Source: Lachnospiraceae bacterium (GTDB lineage: Bacteria > Bacillota > Clostridia > Lachnospirales > Lachnospiraceae). Taken from it: 12,669 nucleotides of DNA. This document shows, piece by piece, positions 1 through 6,730 of this stretch; position 1 is the stretch's first letter; each line of letters starts with the position of its first letter. Made by a program: the position numbers and the translations under genes. The notes under the pieces were generated by a model. That model was given only the letters and a program-made list of their open reading frames with translations, did no database searches and had not been told where the DNA came from. The DNA is taken from positions 1 through 12,669 of the forward strand of contig JAJQCU010000121.1 in the NCBI GenBank assembly GCA_021202575.1. The letters are read 5' to 3'.

Positions 1-204
1 GCCCAGGTTTGCGCCGGGGGCCTTTCGCTGAAGGAGATTAACCGGGATTTCAGTCTGAAAAAATATCCGCGGATTTATGTGGTTGGGGAGCTGCTGGACG
101 TGGACGGGCTTTGCGGCGGCTATAATCTGCACTGGGCGTGGATGAGCGGTATGGAGGCGGCCAGGAGCGCGGCTGTCGCGGCGGAACACCTGACCCGTAA
201 CTGA
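1..204 (+). CDS. C-terminal end of HI0933-type FAD-binding oxidoreductase (aminoacetone oxidase family), cut by window edge
   Basis: Frame 1 is open from the first base to a TGA at 202-204, giving 67 residues of a C-terminus; the start lies outside the window. The residues near 31-50 hold the run VGELLDVDG followed by CGGYN and a W-A-W, which is the conserved last FAD-contacting segment of the HI0933/YhiN flavoprotein family. An earlier G-G-L and E-I-N block also fits. Members bind FAD with a Rossmann fold; some are annotated as aminoacetone oxidases, but the substrate here cannot be judged from this fragment. The next gene, another FAD enzyme, begins about 200 bp downstream on the same strand, so the two may share a role or transcript, though the repeat-filled gap argues against tight coupling. 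Confidence 0.85.
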   Translation, partial: AQVCAGGLSLKEINRDFSLKKYPRIYVVGELLDVDGLCGGYNLHWAWMSGMEAARSAAVAAEHLTRN

Positions 205-211
205 CTGATTT

Positions 212-337
212 GCCGGTGAAACAGCTTTGACCAATGGGCAGCCGGTGAAAACAATATGGCATAACGAGACACGCGGCGACGACGGGAAACAGCTTCGGGA
301 CTGTTTGCAGCCGGTGAAAAACAGCGGATTTCATTGA
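212..337. repeat. Degenerate ~29-bp repeats in intergenic spacer
   Basis: The motif GCCGGTGAAA occurs at 212-221, 241-250 and 310-319, and a related GACGGGAAACAGCTT unit begins at 281. The units starting at 212, 241, 281 and 310 are each about 28-29 bp and most end in GCA or similar. They look like a decayed tandem array with an 11-bp interruption before the third unit. Minus-strand reading frames across it are short and repeat-derived, so I do not call a gene here. Confidence 0.55.
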
Positions 338-390
338 CTGGGAAAAGCGGCATAGCTACCTGGGAGAAGCAACATAACTGTCTGGGAAAG
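338..390. repeat. 22-bp tandem repeat, about 2.4 copies, just upstream of the flavoprotein start
   Basis: CTGGGAAAAGCGG begins at 338, CTGGGAGAAGCAA at 360 and CTGGGAAAG at 382, giving a strict 22-bp period. The first two units also share CATA followed by CT within them. The last, partial unit runs into the Shine-Dalgarno sequence GGAGG (396-400) of the gene at 407. The array follows directly on the 29-bp repeats, so nearly the whole spacer is repetitive. Confidence 0.5.
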
Positions 391-406
391 ATGATGGAGG
401 AATCTC

Positions 407-2332
407 ATGCTTCGATTGACACAGGTCAAGCTTCCCCTGACGTACTCTGAGGAAGACCTTATCAGTAAATGCGCCGGGCTTTTGCGGATACAGCCCGGGA
501 AAATCAAAAAAATGGAGCTTGTCAGGCGGTCAGTGGACGCCAGAAAAAAGCCCTGTATTGTGTACAGCTGTACTGTGGATGTGACAGTGGATGGGGAGCG
601 TTCCGTTTTAAAAAACAGCCGTTGCAGACAGGCGGAGATTGTAAAGAGGGAGCTATATCATTTCCCCAAACCGGGTGGGGAGAGGCTGACGGCTCCCATT
701 ATCATTGTGGGGATGGGACCGGCCGGACTTTTCTGCGGATATCTGCTGGCGAAGGCGGGGTACCGCCCCATCCTTCTGGAGCGGGGGCAGGATGTGGATT
801 CCCGGAAAGCTGCGGTGGAGAAATTCTGGGAGACCGGTATTTTAAATCCTTCCTCCAATGTGCAGTTTGGGGAGGGCGGCGCCGGAACCTTTTCTGACGG
901 GAAATTAAATACAACAATCAAGGATCAGGGCGGACGAAACCGGAAGGCGCTGGAGATTTTTGTGGAAAACGGGGCGCCGGAGGAAATTCTGTATGAGGCG
1001 AAGCCCCATATCGGAACGGATATTCTTTTTCATGTGGTGAAAAATATGCGTCAGAGAATCCTGGCCTGGGGAGGGCAGGTGCGCTTTGAGAGCTGTGTGA
1101 CGGATATTTTCATAAAAGAAGAGAGAAGGGATGCCATTGGCCGTCTATGGACGAATGACGGGAACGAAGAGCCGGGAAAGGCTGCCAGCCAGGACTGCGA
1201 AGGGAACGAAGAAGTCAGTAATGCTGTCAGCCGGGACTGCGAAGGGAACGAAGAAGTCAGTACTGCTGTTAGCCTGGTAAGCGAAGGGAACGAAGAAGTA
1301 AGTAATGCTGTTAGCCGGGTCAGCGGAGTGGAAATCAACGGGAAGGAGCGCCTTGCCTGTTCCTCTCTGGTTCTCGCCCCGGGCCACAGCGCCAGAGATA
1401 CCTTTTCTCTCTTATTTCAGAAAAAGATTCCCATGGAGCCCAAGCCCTTCGCGGTGGGCTTTCGTGTGATTCACCCGCAGAGTCTGATCAATGAAAGCCA
1501 GTATGGCGCGGAGGAGCTGAAACCTCTGGGGGCGGCGCCCTATAAGCTGACGGCCCGCAGCTTATCAGGCCGGGGCGTGTACAGCTTCTGCATGTGTCCG
1601 GGCGGCTATGTGGTTAACGCCTCCTCAGAGCCGGGGCATACCGCTGTCAACGGAATGAGTTATCATGACCGGGCGGGCAGATTTGCCAACAGCGCCGTCA
1701 TTGTGACGGTCAACGAGAAGGACGTCGACGGAAGGGACGCCCTGTCGGGGATGCGCTTCCAGAGAGAACTGGAAAAGAGGGCCTATGAGCTTGGAGCGGG
1801 CGCGGTTCCGGTGGAGCGATATGGGGATTTTTATGAGAGTATGACCGCAAGCAACGGGGAAAATATTGCCTATGCCGCAAATGAGGCTTTTCAAAATGAG
1901 GCTTTCCAAAATGCAGCTTTTCAAAGCGGAGCTTCTCAGGTGCCTCCGGCAGAGGAGCCTGAGGAGAAAGCACCTATAAGAAAAGCTATAGGGGAGCCCA
2001 CAGATCAATGTATTAAGGGAAAGGCTGTCAGCGCGGATTTAACCGAAATCCTGCCCCAGGAATTAAACAAGGCTTTTGTGGAGGGGAAGGAGCACATTGA
2101 CAAAATAATCCCCGGCTGCGGAGGGGAAAACACCCTGCTGTGCGGCGTGGAGAGCAGGACCTCCTCACCGGTGCGCATTCTGAGGAAGGATACACTGGAA
2201 TCCGCGGCGGTCGCCGGTCTTTATCCCTGCGGCGAGGGCGCGGGCTATGCCGGCGGCATCATGAGCGCGGCGGTGGATGGAATGAAGGCCGCGGAGGAGC
2301 TGGCCTCCAGGTATTCGCCTTTTTTCGCATAA
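407..2332 (+). CDS. FAD-dependent oxidoreductase, COG2509 type, with two repeat-bearing insertions
   Basis: 641 residues. GGAGG ends 6 bp before the ATG. The N-terminal ~95 residues form the small domain typical of this family. A dinucleotide-binding motif G102-x-G104-x-x-G107 follows, with an acidic LLERG turn near 125, which is the FAD ADP-binding fold. The NVQFGEGGAGTFSDGK block near 150 and the C-terminal PCGEGAGYAGGI block near 610 are hallmarks of COG2509, a family of uncharacterised cytoplasmic FAD-dependent dehydrogenases; substrate unknown. From memory most members are near 530 residues; the excess here is largely two low-complexity stretches, four 14-residue units (252-307) and four 5-residue units (492-511), both in variable regions. 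The FAD-binding blocks are intact, so the enzyme is probably functional. The stop codon abuts the first structured repeat. Confidence 0.85.
   Translation: MLRLTQVKLPLTYSEEDLISKCAGLLRIQPGKIKKMELVRRSVDARKKPCIVYSCTVDVTVDGERSVLKNSRCRQAEIVKRELYHFPKPGGERLTAPIIIVGMGPAGLFCGYLLAKAGYRPILLERGQDVDSRKAAVEKFWETGILNPSSNVQFGEGGAGTFSDGKLNTTIKDQGGRNRKALEIFVENGAPEEILYEAKPHIGTDILFHVVKNMRQRILAWGGQVRFESCVTDIFIKEERRDAIGRLWTNDGNEEPGKAASQDCEGNEEVSNAVSRDCEGNEEVSTAVSLVSEGNEEVSNAVSRVSGVEINGKERLACSSLVLAPGHSARDTFSLLFQKKIPMEPKPFAVGFRVIHPQSLINESQYGAEELKPLGAAPYKLTARSLSGRGVYSFCMCPGGYVVNASSEPGHTAVNGMSYHDRAGRFANSAVIVTVNEKDVDGRDALSGMRFQRELEKRAYELGAGAVPVERYGDFYESMTASNGENIAYAANEAFQNEAFQNAAFQSGASQVPPAEEPEEKAPIRKAIGEPTDQCIKGKAVSADLTEILPQELNKAFVEGKEHIDKIIPGCGGENTLLCGVESRTSSPVRILRKDTLESAAVAGLYPCGEGAGYAGGIMSAAVDGMKAAEELASRYSPFFA
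1160..1327 (+). repeat. In-frame 42-bp minisatellite, four units, inside the FAD oxidoreductase gene
   Basis: Units start at 1160, 1202, 1244 and 1286, each exactly 42 bp (14 codons) and each opening GGGAACGAAGA. The peptide unit is GNEE, then a variable V-S-x-A-V-S core, then an acidic or serine end. Units 2-4 are closer to each other than to unit 1 (which has PGKAAS), suggesting expansion from within. The reading frame is kept throughout. Confidence 0.9.
1880..1939 (+). repeat. In-frame 15-bp repeat, four units, inside the FAD oxidoreductase gene
   Basis: Four consecutive 5-codon units start at 1880, 1895, 1910 and 1925 and encode NEAFQ, NEAFQ, NAAFQ and SGASQ. The last unit is diverged. 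A Pro/Glu-rich low-complexity tail (PPAEEPEEKAP) follows, so the whole insertion is likely a disordered surface loop. Confidence 0.85.
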
Positions 2333-2458
2333 TATGATACAAGGGACAAAAGGTCAGAAATCGAATGCTTACACAAGGTACGCCCTACGGGTGTGCATTC
2401 GCATTTATGACCTTGGGGACCGCAACGACATACCCTTTTGTCGCTTTAATCATAATAT
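2332..2458. repeat. 127-bp structured intergenic repeat, copy 1
   Basis: This stretch is identical to 4062-4188 except for four transitions, counted by eye. It begins ATATGATAC at the stop codon of the flavoprotein gene. It contains nested inverted repeats: an inner stem of 2350-2368 with 2395-2414 (AAGGTCA...TGACCTT enclosing CGAATGC...GCATTCG, about 18 pairs) and an outer pairing of GACAAAAGG (2345-2353) with CCTTTTGTC (2434-2442). Inner and outer stems share the AAGG bases, so they are partly exclusive. It has no transposase and looks like a MITE-like or structured RNA repeat; CCTTTTGTC at the 3' side of either strand could also give terminator activity. A plus-strand reading frame crosses it but is also present in copy 2 and looks spurious. 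Confidence 0.85.
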
Positions 2459-2521
2459 TCACAGCTGCTTGACGAGTCTGTTTATATCTCTCAAGTCGGC
2501 TTTGAATAGTAACTTTGGAAG

Positions 2522-2551
2522 GCATTTTTTTCCTTCTCCGGCATATACATA
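2522..2551 (+). promoter_or_regulatory. Possible sigma-E-type promoter of spoIVA
   Basis: GCATTTT (2522-2528) and TATACATA (2544-2551), 15 bp apart, resemble the sporulation mother-cell sigma-E elements (about GCATATT and CATACANT). spoIVA is a known sigma-E target in Bacillus subtilis, which is why I looked here. A start site near 2558 would give a short leader with the ribosome site at 2568. The region is AT-rich, so a chance match is possible. Confidence 0.4.
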
Positions 2552-2580
2552 TATCAGTATCAGGACCGGAGGACGAGACA

Positions 2581-4062
2581 TTGGAAATTGGCCATACATA
2601 CAATATGTATCAGGATATGAAGGAGCGCACCGACGGGCAGCTCTATATCGGGGTGGTGGGGCCGGTGCGCACGGGGAAGAGCACCTTTATCAAGCGGTTC
2701 GCGGATCTGTGCATTCTGCCGAATCTGACAGATCCCCATGAGGCGGTGCGCCTGACCGATGAGCTGCCCCAGTCCAGCGGCGGCAGGACCATCACCACCA
2801 CGGAGCCCAAGTTTATCCCCAAGGAGGCCGCCGACATAGTGCTGGACCATAATGTGCCGGTGAAGGTGCGGCGCATCGACTGTGTGGGCTATATGGTGGA
2901 AGGCGCCGCAGGCCACATGGAGGAGGGACAGGAGAGAATGGTGCATACGCCCTGGTATCCGGAGGAAATTCCCTTCACCAAGGCGGCCCAGATCGGCACT
3001 ACCAAGGTGATTGAGGATCACGCCACGGTGGGGCTGATGATCACCACCGACGCAAGCTTTGGCGAGCTGCCCAGGGAGGCTTATGAGCAGGCGGAGGAAA
3101 AAACCGTCTCTGTCCTTTCCAAAGAGGGAAAGCCCTTTTTAATTTTGCTGAATTCCGCGAAGCCCTACAGCGAGGAGACAAAGGCGCTGGCAGCTCAGCT
3201 GGAGGAAAAGTACCACGCCCGGACCCTGCCGGTCAACTGCGAACAGCTCAAGGAGGAGGATATCCACAGGATTCTGGAAACTCTTCTGTGGGAATTTCCG
3301 CTTCTGGCAGTGGAGTTTTATATCCCGGAGTGGGTGGAGATGCTGCCCTTAAGCCATCCGGTGAAGGACTCTCTTTTACAGGCGGCGCTGAAGATTGTGG
3401 AGAACAGGGATACCATCCGCAGTATGAGGGAGGCGCCTTTGGAGAGCGACTGCGAGTACCTTTCCGGCGCGGTCATGCAGACGCTGAACCTGGCGGAGGG
3501 AAAGGCGGGCATTCGCTTTACGGTGAAACAGGATTATTATTATGAAATGCTCAGCGAATACACCGGGGAACAGGTGAAAAATGAGTATCAGCTGATGGAA
3601 ATGCTAAAAAGCGTCTCCGGGATGAGAACGGAGTATGACAAGGTCTCCCACGCCATGGAACAGGTGCGGCGGGCGGGCTATGGTGTGGTGATGCCGCTGC
3701 AGGAGGAGATCACCCTGGAAGCCCCCGAGCTGATCAAGCACGGCAATAAATTCGGCGTCAAGATCCGGGCCAAAAGCCCCAGCATCCATATGATCCGGGC
3801 CGGAATCGAGACGGAGATCGCGCCCATCGTGGAAACGAAGGAGCAGGCGGAGGATCTGATCACCTATATCAAAACGGCGGACAGCAGGGGAGAGAGCATC
3901 TGGGATACCAATATTTTCGGAAAAACAGTGGAGCAGCTGGTGCAGGAGGGCATTCAGACCAAGATCGGACATATCGAGGAGGAAAGCCAGATCAAGCTAC
4001 AGGAGTCCATGCAGAAGATCGTCAATGACATGAACGGCGGCATGGTGTGTATTATTATATGA
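2581..4062 (+). CDS. spoIVA: Stage IV sporulation protein A (spore coat basement-layer ATPase)
   Basis: 493 residues when started at TTG 2581, matching the 492 residues of B. subtilis SpoIVA. GGAGGA at 2568-2573 lies 7 bp before this TTG, and the N-terminal Y-Q-D-M-K-E-R-T-D-G aligns with the known start; an ATG at 2609 would trim it and a longer frame upstream has no ribosome site. The Walker A motif is G27-PVRTGKST-T35. The RRIDCVGY block near 95-105 is the Walker B/switch region, TTEPKF and PWY follow the family pattern, and the C-terminus ends in GGMVCIII, like the hydrophobic tail needed for localisation. SpoIVA binds and hydrolyses ATP and polymerises on the forespore outer membrane as the platform for the coat. 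Its presence implies an endospore former. The gene is a single unit flanked on both sides by the 127-bp repeats. Confidence 0.97.
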   Translation: MEIGHTYNMYQDMKERTDGQLYIGVVGPVRTGKSTFIKRFADLCILPNLTDPHEAVRLTDELPQSSGGRTITTTEPKFIPKEAADIVLDHNVPVKVRRIDCVGYMVEGAAGHMEEGQERMVHTPWYPEEIPFTKAAQIGTTKVIEDHATVGLMITTDASFGELPREAYEQAEEKTVSVLSKEGKPFLILLNSAKPYSEETKALAAQLEEKYHARTLPVNCEQLKEEDIHRILETLLWEFPLLAVEFYIPEWVEMLPLSHPVKDSLLQAALKIVENRDTIRSMREAPLESDCEYLSGAVMQTLNLAEGKAGIRFTVKQDYYYEMLSEYTGEQVKNEYQLMEMLKSVSGMRTEYDKVSHAMEQVRRAGYGVVMPLQEEITLEAPELIKHGNKFGVKIRAKSPSIHMIRAGIETEIAPIVETKEQAEDLITYIKTADSRGESIWDTNIFGKTVEQLVQEGIQTKIGHIEEESQIKLQESMQKIVNDMNGGMVCIII

Positions 4063-4188
4063 TATGATACAAGGGACAAAAGGTCAGAAATCGAATGCTT
4101 ACGCAAGGTACGCCCTGCGGGTGCGCATTCGCATTTATGACCTTGGGGACCGCAACGACATACCCTTTTGTCGCTTTAATCATGATAT
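4062..4188. repeat. 127-bp structured intergenic repeat, copy 2
   Basis: Second direct copy, starting at the last base of the spoIVA stop codon. The inner stem is 4080-4098 with 4125-4144; the outer GACAAAAGG/CCTTTTGTC pairing is also kept. The four differences from copy 1 are all transitions: three in the inner loop region and one near the right end (cataat versus catgat). Immediately to its right, 4191-4209 repeats CAAAGGTCGGAAATCCGA, a diverged third piece of the left arm. GTATCATA at 4210-4217 is the exact reverse complement of TATGATAC at 4063-4070, so this copy may extend to a 155-bp unit. Confidence 0.85.
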
Positions 4189-4276
4189 AACCAAAGGTCG
4201 GAAATCCGAGTATCATAACTGTTTGCTGCTTTCATCGTTATATAGATTGTGACAGCAGACGCTTCGGAGAAAAATC

Positions 4277-5944
4277 ATGGGAGTACAGGAATTTATCATT
4301 TTTATAATCATCGCGTACTTTGCGGCCTGCGGCGCGGTCTGGTACCGGGACAGGAGGAAGGTGCGCGCCTTTCAGAAATCCCTGCGGGAAAATCATGGCG
4401 TCAAAAAGCCAAAAAAGCTGGATGAATCGCGCAAAAAATGGGTGTTCGGTTACTGGAGACATTTCCGGAAGCCGGAGATGCTGGATGAGACGACCTGGAA
4501 TGATCTGAATATGGATCAGATCTTTCCAATGGTCAATCACACCTACTCGGCAGCGGGGGAGGAGTATCTGTATTTTCTGCTTCACAATACGGCGCAGAGT
4601 GAGGAGGAGCTTATCCATTTTGAGGAGCTGATACAATTCTGGGAGAAGCATACGCCGGAGAGGGTGCTTTTACAGACCCGGCTCTGGCAGCTGGGCTACA
4701 GTGGCGGGCAGTCTGTGGCCGACTGCATTGAGAATCTGGATCTTCTGCGGGACTTTCATGTGCGCAGGGATCTTTTGATCGACGCTTTGTACTTGCCTGC
4801 CATTCTTTTGACGGCAGTATCGGGGCAGGGATTCCTGCTCCTGATTTGTGTTATGATCGCGCAGATGCTGCTGTATTTTCGGCAAAAATCCGAAATACAG
4901 CCCTTTATGTCCTCCTTTGCCTATTTTGCGAAGCTCCTGGCCTTTGTGGACAGGCTGGATAAAATCAAAAATCCGGAGCCGGCGCTGGCACAGGAGATGG
5001 ACGCGCTGAAAGAGGCCGCGCATACGCTGCGTCCCATGATGCGGGGCAGCTTTCTTTTAAAGGATGGCTCCCTTGGCGGAGGAACCCCGGTGGACGGGCT
5101 TATGGATTATCTGCGCATGTGCACCCACGCGGATATCCTTCAGTTTTACCGGATGCTGCGGTACGTGTACCGCAGTCAGGAAAAGCTGTGGACTCTGGCA
5201 GGGGGTGTGGGGCGCCTGGATGCCTCGGCCGCGGTTTGTGCCTACAGACATACCCTTGAGGGCTGGTGTGTTCCGGCAATCGGGGAAGTTTTTTCCATGG
5301 AGAATGGCAGGTATCCGCTGATTAAGGAGCCGGTGGGCAACAGCATCACAGGAGAAAAATCTGTCCTTCTGACAGGCTCCAACGCCTCCGGCAAGTCCAC
5401 CTTTCTGCGGACGGTGGCGGTCAACGCCGTCTTCGCCCAGACGATCCATACCTGCCTTTGCGATTCCTGGATCGCGCCTCTGTACCGGATTTATTCCTCT
5501 CTGTCCCTGAAGGATGATGTGATAAACGGCGACAGCTATTATATGGTGGAAATTAAGGCCATGAAGCGGATTCTGGACTCCGCGGCGTCTCCCGGACGGC
5601 CGGTGCTCTGCTTTCTGGACGAGGTGCTGCGCGGCACCAACACGCCGGAGAGAATTTCCGCCTCCAGCCAGATTCTGCGCTGGCTTTCTGAGCAGAACTG
5701 CCTTTGCTTTGCCGCCACCCATGATCTGGAACTGGTGGATATTCTGGACACGGAATATGCCCATTATTATTTCACGGAAAGTTTTGAAGAGGGAGATGTG
5801 AGGTTTACCTATCAGCTGAAGCCGGGCCGTTCGGAGAGCAGAAACGCTATCCGGCTGCTGGAAATGATGGGGTATCCGGAGGAAATAACAGTGGTGGCCC
5901 ATAAGCTCTGCGGTGAAATTCTGATGGAAAAACGCGGATCGTAA
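4277..5944 (+). CDS. Membrane-anchored MutS-like ATPase (MutS domain V protein)
   Basis: 555 residues; GGAG at 4266-4269 sits 7 bp before the ATG. The N-terminus is a hydrophobic segment (about residues 5-23), and a second pair of hydrophobic stretches occurs near 172-200, before a linker and a C-terminal ATPase. Walker A is G367-SNASGKS-T375, Walker B is CFLDE with D448-E449, followed by RGTN, and the ATHD block with H482 matches the MutS H-loop. The mismatch-recognition domain I of MutS is absent and no SMR nuclease domain is seen, so this is not mutS1 or mutS2. Such short MutS-related proteins occur widely in Firmicutes and are often mislabelled mismatch repair; their function is unknown. 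Membrane topology is my inference from hydrophobicity. It is preceded by the second 127-bp repeat and probably has its own transcript. Confidence 0.85.
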   Translation: MGVQEFIIFIIIAYFAACGAVWYRDRRKVRAFQKSLRENHGVKKPKKLDESRKKWVFGYWRHFRKPEMLDETTWNDLNMDQIFPMVNHTYSAAGEEYLYFLLHNTAQSEEELIHFEELIQFWEKHTPERVLLQTRLWQLGYSGGQSVADCIENLDLLRDFHVRRDLLIDALYLPAILLTAVSGQGFLLLICVMIAQMLLYFRQKSEIQPFMSSFAYFAKLLAFVDRLDKIKNPEPALAQEMDALKEAAHTLRPMMRGSFLLKDGSLGGGTPVDGLMDYLRMCTHADILQFYRMLRYVYRSQEKLWTLAGGVGRLDASAAVCAYRHTLEGWCVPAIGEVFSMENGRYPLIKEPVGNSITGEKSVLLTGSNASGKSTFLRTVAVNAVFAQTIHTCLCDSWIAPLYRIYSSLSLKDDVINGDSYYMVEIKAMKRILDSAASPGRPVLCFLDEVLRGTNTPERISASSQILRWLSEQNCLCFAATHDLELVDILDTEYAHYYFTESFEEGDVRFTYQLKPGRSESRNAIRLLEMMGYPEEITVVAHKLCGEILMEKRGS

Positions 5945-6049
5945 TCAGGTCAATCAGCAAAGTCACTTCCACTGTTTGTAAGAAGGGGATGGAATTTAAT
6001 TTGGAAAATAATACGGATGGTAATCACAGTCCTTTCACATTTCTTTCAC

Positions 6050-6078
6050 TTGACGGTTTTTGGCGGCTTTGCTATACT
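6050..6078 (+). promoter_or_regulatory. Sigma-A promoter for the VanZ-like gene
   Basis: TTGACG (6050-6055) and TATACT (6073-6078) are 17 bp apart, five of six matches in each box and ideal spacing. The start would be near 6085, leaving a leader of about 110 bases. That leader contains a CCCGG-GCTG-CCGGG hairpin at 6163-6176 which touches a strong GGGAGGA at 6174-6180. Confidence 0.8.
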
Positions 6079-6198
6079 GATAGCCTGTATCGAGGACGCG
6101 GATTTTTGTGTTTCACGCACAACAGCCCGCGATGACAGGCAGATTTTTAAGGTTTGAAGGAACCCGGGCTGCCGGGAGGAATGGATGAGGAAACAGAG

Positions 6199-6705
6199 AT
6201 GAATATGACAGCATTTCTTTATTCGATTGTGGAAATGATCGCGGAAGTACATAGCAGAATCCTGTCGCTCAATGACGCCTATGAGTATAATTTCAGCGAT
6301 AAGGAGCTGCATTTTCTGGTGATCGGGCTTCTGGGGATGGCCATGATTTTTGTGGTATATCCGCTTTTTAAGTTTCTGGCCTCCACCGGACATGTGATGG
6401 TGATCAGCTGGGTCTATGTATTCACCCTGATCATTGTGATTACCTTTGCCATTGAGATCGGCCAGCGGGTGACCAATACGGGAAATATGGAATTCGCGGA
6501 CATTATGTTCGGCCTGGTAGGCTTTCTTTTCATGTTCTTTATTTTTTCCCTGATCCGGGGAATCTATCACGGTATTCTGGAGCTGTACCATTATTATAAA
6601 AACAGAAAAAAGCGCGGGCAGCGCATGAACGGCAGCCTGAACCGGGACGCCGCGGAATATGAGGACATGGAGGAATACGAACATGAGGAGGATGAGCAGG
6701 GTTAA
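6199..6705 (+). CDS. Small integral membrane protein, VanZ-like
   Basis: 168 residues from ATG 6199 (GAGG 8 bp upstream). Longer readings begin at ATG 6181, whose ribosome site abuts it with no spacing, or TTG 6154; the choice is uncertain. Three hydrophobic spans follow a short amphipathic start: near residues 38-58, 66-88 and 98-118. The pattern SDKELHF before the first span, E-I-x-Q after the second, and M-E-F-A-D-I with a glycine at the start of the third is the arrangement of VanZ-family proteins, which in enterococci give low-level teicoplanin resistance by an unknown route. A charged, acidic tail of about 40 residues, rich in Arg/Lys then Asp/Glu, ends the protein and is likely cytoplasmic. 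It has its own promoter and terminator, so it looks monocistronic. No role in resistance should be assumed. Confidence 0.75.
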   Translation: MNMTAFLYSIVEMIAEVHSRILSLNDAYEYNFSDKELHFLVIGLLGMAMIFVVYPLFKFLASTGHVMVISWVYVFTLIIVITFAIEIGQRVTNTGNMEFADIMFGLVGFLFMFFIFSLIRGIYHGILELYHYYKNRKKRGQRMNGSLNRDAAEYEDMEEYEHEEDEQG

Positions 6706-6730
6706 TAGCCCTGCTTATGTTTTTGTTTCC
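6695..6730 (+). terminator. Rho-independent terminator overlapping two convergent gene ends
   Basis: AGCAGGG (6695-6701) pairs with CCCTGCT (6709-6715) around a 7-base loop holding the TAA stop of the VanZ-like gene. A T-rich tail (TATGTTTTTGTTT) follows on the plus strand. The last stem base is also the end of the minus-strand gene. There is no T-run on the minus side, so it should terminate mainly plus-strand transcripts. Confidence 0.75.

Noticed and set aside
50..353. Minus-strand frames of 94 and 77 codons over the left spacer
   Set aside because: They lie antisense to the flavoprotein end and the degenerate repeats, with repeat-like peptide sequence and no ribosome site.
338..390. 22-bp repeats as a CRISPR fragment
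   Set aside because: There is no constant repeat with unique spacers of regular size, and no cas gene; the units are tandem and diverged.
2334..2741. Plus-strand 135-codon frame starting in repeat copy 1, and its 62-codon counterpart at 4064-4252
   Set aside because: Both start in the repeat and share about 40 residues only because the DNA is duplicated. No ribosome site precedes them, the first runs out of frame into spoIVA, and the tails are unrelated. This is translated repeat DNA, not a gene family.
2332..4188. Composite transposon carrying spoIVA
   Set aside because: The flanking copies encode no transposase, spoIVA is a core gene with normal-looking codon use, and no target duplication was seen outside the pair.
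5057..5902. 281-codon minus-strand frame inside the MutS-like gene
   Set aside because: It is a long shadow in GC-rich coding DNA opposite a gene with clear ATPase motifs; its peptide has no recognisable domain.
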